Shown here: positions 57,920 through 64,000 of the stretch, piece after piece | Numbering within the stretch: the stretch's first letter is position 1 | Layout: every line of letters starts with the position of its first letter | Source of the DNA: Isoetes taiwanensis | Taxonomy: Eukaryota > Streptophyta > Lycopodiopsida > Isoetales > Isoetaceae | Length of the DNA stretch: 64,000 nt | Assembly: GCA_021234155.1 (NCBI GenBank) | Contig: JAJEKV010000060.1 | Coordinates: 7,772,323-7,836,322, forward strand | Direction: 5' to 3' | Translations under genes and position numbers: made by a program | The notes under the pieces: generated by a model | Told to the model about the DNA's origin: nothing | Seen by the model: only the letters and a program-made list of their open reading frames with translations | The model's database searches: none

Positions 57920-59199
57920 TCTTGACTGGGTTTGTGGACCCATCGAGTGCTGAGGGGCCGCTGCTGTGGTTGGAATAACTTGGGCAGCACAACTCACGGG
58001 ACCACGATGGATGTCTTTGCGGGTTGTGGAAGGCCTCAATCCACCCTCTCCACCGGCCCCGCTGGCCTGATGCCCCCGGACCGCTCTGCCCCTTTGGCCT
58101 TGCTTGTTGGGGAGTCTTTGCCCTCTGCCCGTTTGACGAGGAGGCATATATACCTTCATCTTGCCATTAACCAAACCAGCAGCCCCTCCAAAATTGTCGA
58201 ATCTCTCTTATCTTGACCAACTCTTGGCTTCTTTCCCCGTTGTTGCGGTGGCGTGAGATCCGTGATCCGGTATATGGGCGTACCTTTCAAGCGGCCGGTG
58301 CGTTGCAACAACAAACATTTTGCCTCCCAATCCAAGACTGCAAACTTAACTAGCCGAGGTCTCATGCTCGGTCGTCCGACCGATTGGACTCTTGATAACC
58401 AAATACACGGTGGTTGGAGCTTTGCAAGTACCGGGTGGTAAGCTTACGGCAAATCCTCGCCTTGCTCCTCCCGGCAATCCCCACACAATAAGGTTAAGGC
58501 GGCACGGATGTCTTGCTCCTCACGCGAAGTACACCGCTGATTCCTTGAGCCACGGCCTCCGGTATGGGGGTGCTGGTGCATTTAATGTGGTGCACTCCGG
58601 ACTGCGTTGCACCTCCATTCGGAGGTCCCGCATCTCTTCTTTGTAAGTGGGCCATATGGTTCTCTATATGTGAGCATCTTCCTCGACATCTCCTCGCCGT
58701 CCGCCTTTCTTTGCATCAAGGAATTGGAGCCTGCCCCGCACCGCTTCCACATCCTTTTCCTTAGCATCTATCCCACCAGCCATGCTTGTGACTTGTACAA
58801 TCTGGCCGGAGCAACCCCTTCATGTCGCCCGCTTGCGCCATGTCTTCCATCCACCGGTGGTGGACCTTATCCAAGCGGTGCCCCATCTCCGTGACTAGTG
58901 CGTTGTTGCTTGTATCTCCCCTCTTATCCGGTCATCAGCCTTTTGGGCTCCCCGCAATCATAATCCCCAAGCCGAACTTCCACAAGGGAAATTCGCCTCC
59001 TCGCTGGAGAAGCCGCTTGAGCCGCAGCCCCGCGATGGTCCCGTGATGCCTCCAAGCTTGCCGGCTTTAGCCCGGAGGGAACCGCCTGTTCTGTACAACC
59101 CTGATTGCCTCAGCCTGTGATACCTGCTCTGATGGGGACGAGGTATCCAAATTGCGGGCTCTTTTCTTCAACGCATGCATGCTGTCAGGGGTGGCCATA
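57920..59199 (-). pseudogene. LINE ORF1 (RNA-binding/chaperone type), frameshifted
   Basis: The start ATG at 59199 gives MATPDSMHALKKRARNLDTS and then SSPSEQVSQAEAIRVVQNRR before a frame break. A charged, probably coiled-coil segment follows (near 58780-58600: MLRKRMWKRC-type and its shifted frames). Then comes RPRLVKFAVLDWEAKCLLLQ, a typical RRM-like fold segment of plant LINE ORF1, and IYRITDLTPPQQRGKKPRV. A Gly/Arg-rich tail (PPRQTGRGQRLPNKQGQRGR) ends the frame near 57930. It would coat the element's RNA in the RNP. Confidence 0.65.
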
Positions 59200-59422
59200 G
59201 AGGGCCGGGACTGTCAGGTGGATTCCGGCGACTAAAACAGAGGGAACACCATACAAATCATACACCGACAGAAAGCTCGTTCGATAAGCTTTCTAACGAG
59301 CCCAAGAACACCTGAATCTGACACCGGAATCCCGAGTTATGAGCAAAAGAGCAGGGCTGAAACCCTAAGCGCCAGCATGAGCGCCTGCATCTGAAGACAT
59401 CCTGGTGGCGATACAATCGAGG

Positions 59423-59552
59423 AGGAATGAAGGTTCTAAGTTAACAAGATAAAACTAAGTAAACAGGTTATTGTGGGTAATATTGGAAAATATTCTCTCT
59501 ATTTAAAAACCAATGCTATACAATAGATAATAATACTATGCATTATGAGGCT
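59423..59552. repeat. Host flank, continuation of the super-unit copy 2
   Basis: It matches 39711-39846 (AGGAATGAAGGTTCTAAGTT to CATTATGAGGC). The host sequence therefore continues across the LINE and stops exactly at the terminal repeat. Confidence 0.9.
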
Positions 59553-60541
59553 GTGACGTTCCAAGTATTTATACGATTATGCGTATAAAATATATTGACA
59601 TCGCCACTATGAGATGGATACCACCGAGGTATGATAACCTAGGGGGTTGGCCACAATGGATTTAATTAGCTATGTTAAATTAAATATAAAGGATAATTAT
59701 CTAAATACTTGCTATTAAGTCACCTAATGGTGGGAAGGCGCCAATTGGCATAATCTGAGTGGCCAGCATGGGGGTTTCTAAACTGAGCCACCAAAGGCAG
59801 CGCCACCCCCATCTGTGCCCCAATTTCGACCCAGCCAGCACCAAAGAGCAGCTAAGCGCTCAGAGCACAGTTGCTGAACATCTTCCAATCGCCAAGACAC
59901 CCTCTCTACATGTCATTTTTCTACTCGATCTAAAGACTATGGAAGCACCCCTTGACAACGGGTCCAAATTAAACTCGGTTAGTAGTAGTTTAACTTGCAA
60001 ATTCTAGAATAATACTCTAGTATTCTTTTCTGGCTAGTTTTGGTTGAGATTAACCCTTCTTTGGTAATTAGGAATACTTTTCAGTTATAAATGATGCTCT
60101 GTTATGGGATGGTCGATGTCTCTATGAGTTAGTTTAGTAGTTCCATGCTTGAGGGATTAAAAAGGGGTAGAGGCCTCCCGAGCTTGAGTATAGAATGCTC
60201 CTAGTACTTCCGTTAACACCCTACTAGTTGGCCTGTGCACAAGAACCCACCGGGTCATAGACGCTATGGTCTGGCTTAGCACCAAACAAGGGACACAGTG
60301 GTGAAGTAGGGGGTGGGGTCTGTATGAGCATAAAAGGCTCCTGAGACTCCTAAAGGGCTAGGGCCCGATGGCCGGGTCACGTGGAGGGCCGGGTATGGGT
60401 CGACACTCCCCCCGGTGCAAGCAGGTGTGACCCGTATGGGGCATCATGCACTTTGAGTAGATTTAGGGTGAGTAAGTTGGGTACGGATGCGGGGGTCGCT
60501 GACGCGGCACGCGTTCTCTAGCTCACCCATGGAACCACTGT
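59553..60541 (+). mobile_element. Left terminal repeat (about 1 kb) of a large element
   Basis: It starts TGTGACGTTCCAAGTATTTA directly after the host GAGGC and is the inverse of 13523-14513. Homology ends at ACCACTGTGA (60541). A candidate promoter was not identified. If it were an LTR, the following GGAAGGGGACGCTTCCCC is not a recognisable primer-binding site. Confidence 0.6.
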
Positions 60542-60598
60542 GATCCTGGAAGGGGACGCTTCCCCGACCTGCCTCATCGGACCAGGTGTCATGAACCT

Positions 60599-61240
60599 GG
60601 AGTAGGCTCACAAGGGTGATACCTAGAGTCTACGTCTCCGGAAGGCTATAGCGATAGGATTCCCTATCCTATCTATCACTTCTCAGAGCCATTCCTGATC
60701 CGGCTGAACCTTCGCCAGCTCTCCTATACCATCGTCGAGCAACATGACATGGTCATGATGCTGATTAAGTTCTACCCTCCTGAACAAGAGGGGCATACCG
60801 AGGAGGAGGACATCAGGACAGAGGCCGATCGTATCAGAGGCTTGGCCAAGGAAGATGACCATCGGGAGATTGTGCGAGCGGATACGGCGGCTCGGGGAAG
60901 GGAGTACCGGTATTTAGGGGACGGACTTGCCGTCATCGATGGCAGGGCAATTGAGGTTCCCCCATACGAATGGCATGAAGCTTCCCAGAGCTTCATGTGG
61001 GGAGCCCCGCCGGCCAGCCGTTGGGGCCAAGACCGTACCTGGAGCTGCCCCACAAAGGAAGCCCCATCGGTACCGACCCGGTACTGTGGCTTTGCAGGAA
61101 ATCCGCAAATTTTAGAAGACCACTCAGCTTCTGATACGGAAGCTTCCCTTCCAGAGGCTGGTACGGGAGATCGCGCAGGGGTTCAAGACCGACCTCCGTT
61201 TCCAGACCTTTGCTATTTTGGCGCTCCAAGAGGCTGCTGA
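60599..61240 (+). CDS. Unidentified reading frame following the left terminal repeat
   Basis: The frame is open for more than 190 codons. It includes [20 protein letters not shown], an acidic [40 protein letters not shown] and [20 protein letters not shown]. After about 61010 it overlaps, in another frame, the H3-like sequence, so its true C-terminus may be at that point. A single frame change near 61010 would fuse it to the histone fold. No known domain is recognised. The nearest ATG is at 60749, but the frame is open upstream. Codon usage looks coding (GC-rich third positions). Confidence 0.4.
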
Positions 61241-61358
61241 AGCCTATTTGGTGGCACTTTTTGGTGACGCTAACCTTTGCGCGATTCACGCAAAGAGAGT
61301 TACCATTATGCCGAAGGATTTAGCTCTCGCCCGTAGGATTCGGGGGGAGCATCCTTAG
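60975..61358 (+). pseudogene. Histone H3-like gene with nonsense codon and altered tail
   Basis: From about 61056 the frame reads [19 protein letters not shown], then TAG at 61113-61115 in place of the conserved Gln, then in the same frame [60 protein letters not shown] and [20 protein letters not shown] before TAG 61356-61358. This is the complete H3 histone fold (alpha-N, alpha-1 to alpha-3). Relative to canonical plant H3 it has about 15 substitutions in about 98 aligned residues, including Asp to Gly before Phe-Lys of loop 1 and SSAVA to TFAIL at the start of alpha-2, the region that specifies chaperone choice. The upstream tail ([19 protein letters not shown]) is shorter than, and unlike, the normal K4-K36 tail. 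Loop 1 is not lengthened, so it is not an ordinary CENH3. AATTAATAAAAAC follows the stop at about 61405. Confidence 0.85.
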
Positions 61359-61576
61359 CGTTGTGTCACCGGGGTTTCCATTGTAAATATTTTTCTGATA
61401 ATTAATAAAAACTCTTTTTTTTGTTTTAGTCGAAGTCATATTAAGAACCTTTTATTTTATTTAACATATGAAATTGCTGACATCAGCATAATAATAAAAA
61501 GGGTTTAAAAAGGGTTTTTAGCATGCATTCCAATTGTTCTCTCTGTTTTCCTTGCTTCCTCCTCCCTTCTAGCGCC
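61359..61576. promoter_or_regulatory. Spacer between H3-like gene and next frame
   Basis: AT-rich, with possible polyadenylation signals (AATAAAAAC at about 61404, AATAATAAAAAG at about 61490) and a T-rich run. AAAAAGGGTTTAAAAAGGG just upstream of the next frame might serve as a promoter, but this is speculative. Confidence 0.25.
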
Positions 61577-62960
61577 ATGGCCGCCGCTGACCAAGACGGA
61601 GAACATTGGGATCCGCAAGTCCCTTTCGACCACCAAGGGCTATTGCTATGCCGTAGCCTTAGACCTCATTACCAACATGCAAATGCACACTTTCGGATTA
61701 CGCCGGATTTTTGACTTTTACATGGGGAGATGCTTCCTCTGTATTCCTCTTGGGGATCCTCCCCAAACCGATCTGGAGCTGGGAGGTAGTTCGAGATGCT
61801 AGGGGAGACACCCATGCATATGATGTCTTTGAAGGGGAAGCTCCGATGGGGCAAACACCGCTACAGGCGGCAAAGATCGTGGGCGGCAAGATCTTGAGGT
61901 TGCCTTCGCCCCTAGCCATCCTCATGGACCAATATGTCGAGGATGAAACCTTGCTCAGAGAAAAGGCAAACCGCCTGAGTCTTCCGAGGAGGGGAAGACG
62001 AACACATAGGCATGGGCTTACTTTTGCCCGTTGGAAGCGCTTAGCGAAAGAGCTGCCATCAGCCGCCGCCAAGTCAGAGGCTTGTCAGGGCTGGATGCCC
62101 TTCCAGTTATTTATCACCAAGGGCAAGAATATCTTCTCTTGGATGATATTATCTGGACTTATCACATGGTGGCCGGATTTAGACGCAAGCGTAAAGACCA
62201 TGTGCTCTATGAGCTTGCTGAGTATTGTATGGACGACTTCATTGATTTCACTTCTATTGAGCTCCCTCCGGAGGTGCAGCAGCTGCTCCAGTTCCGCCAA
62301 GAGACCATAGAGCCGGTTGAGACTCTACTACGTCTTCGGGAGCTGGTAATGCAGGAGCCGGCTTCTCAGCCCTCACCCGATGCCTTCATGGCTATGGGAC
62401 CTCATGTCCCAAATATCAATATGGTTGAGGTTCCCTCCGGTTCAGATGACGAGGGAGAGGATTTGTACCATAATCCTACTCATTTGAAGAAGGAGCAACA
62501 GGAACTTAAGGAAGACGAAGTTCCTATGGATTTGGATAAAGAAGTGGCCACGTCAGAGACCCCACAAGGGAAGGTATTGGGCAACCACCTTACCCGCTTC
62601 TTCTTATCAGCCTTTCGGCAGAGCCAAGTTCTTTTTATAGCCCGAGATTTAGGGCCGGAGGCTGAAGCTTCATGGTGGACCCTTCGTGCTCTCTCCACAT
62701 TGGCCGGGCATAAGAAGCTCCCCTATCGTACGTTTACTTATGTACTCGTGCGGCGGGATCTTGCCCTAACGGCCTTGGGCCAAATTGCACCCTGGATGAG
62801 CATGAAGCTCCTTACGGCAGCCCCATTGGCTGTTGCTTATCCACCAGAGGTTGCATCTATTGCGGCTGCCACAGTAGACCCCGGGGTCACTCTGCTGCGA
62901 CACCGAACGCCTCCACCACCTCCTAGGCCTACGAATGAAGAGGGAGGCCCTAGTTCCTAA
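61577..62960 (+). pseudogene. Long unrecognised protein gene in three successive frames
   Basis: An ATG in good context (GCCATGGCC, 61577) is followed by coding-like sequence that moves between frames. Block 1 is ENIGIRKSLSTTKGYCYAVA and LDLITNMQMHTFGLRRIFDF (to about 61730). Block 2 is VFLLGILPKPIWSWEVVRDA, HAYDVFEGEAPMGQTPLQAA and LRLPSPLAILMDQYVEDETL (to about 62050). Block 3 is ISRRQVRGLSGLDALPVIYH, QEYLLLDDIIWTYHMVAGFR, ELAEYCMDDFIDFTSIELPP, an acidic spacer (SGSDDEGEDLYHN), LGNHLTRFFLSAFRQSQVLF and a Pro-rich end. Block 3 alone is about 300 codons. Read together they give roughly 460 residues. I cannot place it in any family; it has no zinc knuckle, protease or polymerase motif. Two frame changes may be sequencing errors. 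Confidence 0.5.
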
Positions 62961-63041
62961 ATAGCTGTACTACGCATTTTTGTATTGTGTATGATTGTAA
63001 AATTTTGGTTTGGCAAATTCTTTAGCCATTCTATAATATAA

Positions 63042-63069
63042 CTAGAAAAAGTGCCCAGCGTTGCTGGGC
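63042..63069 (-). mobile_element. Helitron 3' end (element extends beyond the window)
   Basis: On the minus strand, the hairpin GCCCAGC-AAC-GCTGGGC (63069-63053), a 7-bp spacer and CTAG (63045-63042) are followed by T. The architecture matches the Helitron end at 24565, with different stem bases but the same AAC loop. The 5' end is not within the remaining 0.9 kb on the right. Confidence 0.75.
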
Positions 63070-64000
63070 TTTTTGTAGGGCATAAAATATTGGAACTTTA
63101 GTACAAATGTTGATTATATGAGGCCAAAGATTATCTTCTCAGATAATTCTGAGTTGCATGTAGATTGTATCTTAATAAATATGTCTTTGGTTGTTTGTGT
63201 AGATTTTGTTTGTGATTTAAGTTCCTTAACAGTGGAATAGCGAGAGAAGGCAAGCAAATCATAAAAATCAATAGGTAACAGTAAAACAGCTATATAATCT
63301 ATTAACTCTGCTCATAGAATAGAGCACTTGTACAACATTTAACTCCCTAGTCAATTGTGCCTATTTGCAATTGCTAGCTTCATTTTCATTAGCTCATTTT
63401 CATACATGTTATTTATATCTCTCTCTATTAACTATGAATACCCTTAAATCTGTCACGTCCTTTAAGCACTCTTAATTGCACAAAGGCTTGAGTATCTTTT
63501 CATTCAAACTAAGTTTATTCTTCCTTTTGAAGCGCCAAATATTTCCTTCCAGTTCCATATTTGAGACAAAGGAAAAACATTTCTAAGTAAGCACTCCTCT
63601 GTACAAAAGGAAGAAATGATCAAATCTATTGCAGATAATCTCATAAACCTAAGACTAAACCAATGGAAAGTCTCTATGGCTTCAGAAACTTGGGAGAAGA
63701 GTGAAAAGAAAATGCCCATGGAGGGTGGCTGGGCAAGGGGCAAAGGGGCACAGGCTTGAGTGCAGTACACAAATTCCCTTGTTCCAAGTGGACTATATTT
63801 TGAAATGGCATAGACGGTAAGAAGGAAGGACTGCATTTCATCAAACTTTTGTACTTTAAATAGGGCTAAGGCAGAATGGTCTAGTTCCTAGCAGGGCAAG
63901 TGAAGATTTAAGCCACATTTACAGAGCATTGAAGACATACGTTGCACTTTGAATGACAACCTAGAGATCAGTGTAACAGCTGGCTGGCATTTTTCTTTCG
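63070..64000. other. Presumed Helitron interior, no gene recognised
   Basis: AT-rich sequence without recognisable coding content. A 110-codon minus frame at 63504-63836 shows no motif. Confidence 0.4.

Larger units (their letters stand above)
54441..59422 (-). mobile_element. Near full-length LINE with (TTCC)n tail, 5.0 kb
   Basis: The element lies between AACAAAGGAA and AGGAATGAAGG, reproducing an interruption of the empty site at 39705-39720 with a short AGGAA duplication. From its 5' end (59422) it has about 220 bp of leader, ORF1, ORF2 (endonuclease, reverse transcriptase, cysteine-rich end) and the terminus GGACGTTAAAATAAACTTCC plus TTCC units (54463-54441). It is the most complete mobile element in the window. 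Many single-base shifts interrupt both frames; several sit in motifs where the correct residue is restored by changing one base at a CAG/CCG, so sequencing error is plausible. Confidence 0.9.

Noticed and set aside
59553-60541. Annotating the terminal repeat simply as an LTR
   Set aside because: The partner copy is inverted and both outer edges match the two halves of one empty site. No primer-binding site or polypurine tract was identified.
60975-61358. Calling the H3-like gene a CENH3
   Set aside because: Loop 1 has canonical length and FKTDLRFQ is retained, whereas CENH3 proteins usually have a longer, divergent loop 1. The divergent tail alone is not enough.

Overview
This is nuclear DNA from a land plant. 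The recognisable coding pieces are plant families: a PDX3-type NAD(P)HX epimerase/PNP oxidase, a laccase, PLS-type pentatricopeptide repeats, an AGD14-type ArfGAP, a DEUBAD GATA factor, a germinal-centre-like kinase and a CAMK-type kinase. They contain spliceosomal introns and sit in AT-rich, transposon-dominated sequence. The style of one PPR fragment suggests a seed-free vascular plant such as a fern, but that is a weak inference. No gene in the window is clearly intact; almost everything is a fragment, a mobile element or a segmental duplicate.

Layout. 1-2.6 kb holds little that can be named. 2.6-7.2 kb is a cluster of unrelated gene fragments (PPR, AGD14, PPR, STE20-like kinase, a foldback element, GATA26-like, laccase). 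8.8-9.4 kb is a LINE reverse-transcriptase remnant. 9.3-11.9 kb is a 2.6-kb unit repeated at 43.3-45.9 kb. 13.1-14.5 kb is one terminal repeat of a large element. 14.5-22.2 kb is a unit repeated at 39.8-43.2 kb, but here it is interrupted by a hAT-type MITE and a 3.9-kb LINE. 24.6-29.2 kb is a complete non-autonomous Helitron. 29.3-30.2 kb is an intronless kinase gene joined to a LINE 3' tail. 30.6-34.0 kb is a decayed PDX3 gene. 34.7-39.7 kb (laccase fragment, palindrome array, two LINE pieces, hAT MITE) is repeated at 49.8-54.4 kb. 54.4-59.4 kb is an essentially full-length LINE. 59.55 kb onward is the other terminal repeat of the large element, followed by a histone-H3-like reading frame and a long unrecognised frame. 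A second Helitron 3' end lies at 63.04 kb.

How the parts relate. Because the host segment exists in several copies inside the window, five insertions can be read as filled/empty site pairs: two LINEs with (TTCC)n tails, a hAT MITE, a polyA LINE fragment, and the two ends of a long-terminal-inverted-repeat element with a 5-bp target duplication. The most unusual content is that last element, whose left end is followed within about 0.5 kb by an H3-like histone frame with an altered N-tail and one nonsense codon.

Caution. Duplicate copies differ by small indels and swaps concentrated at CAG/CTG/CCG trinucleotides and homopolymers, as expected from uncorrected long-read base-calling at methylated CHG sites. 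Some frameshifts described here may therefore be assembly errors.
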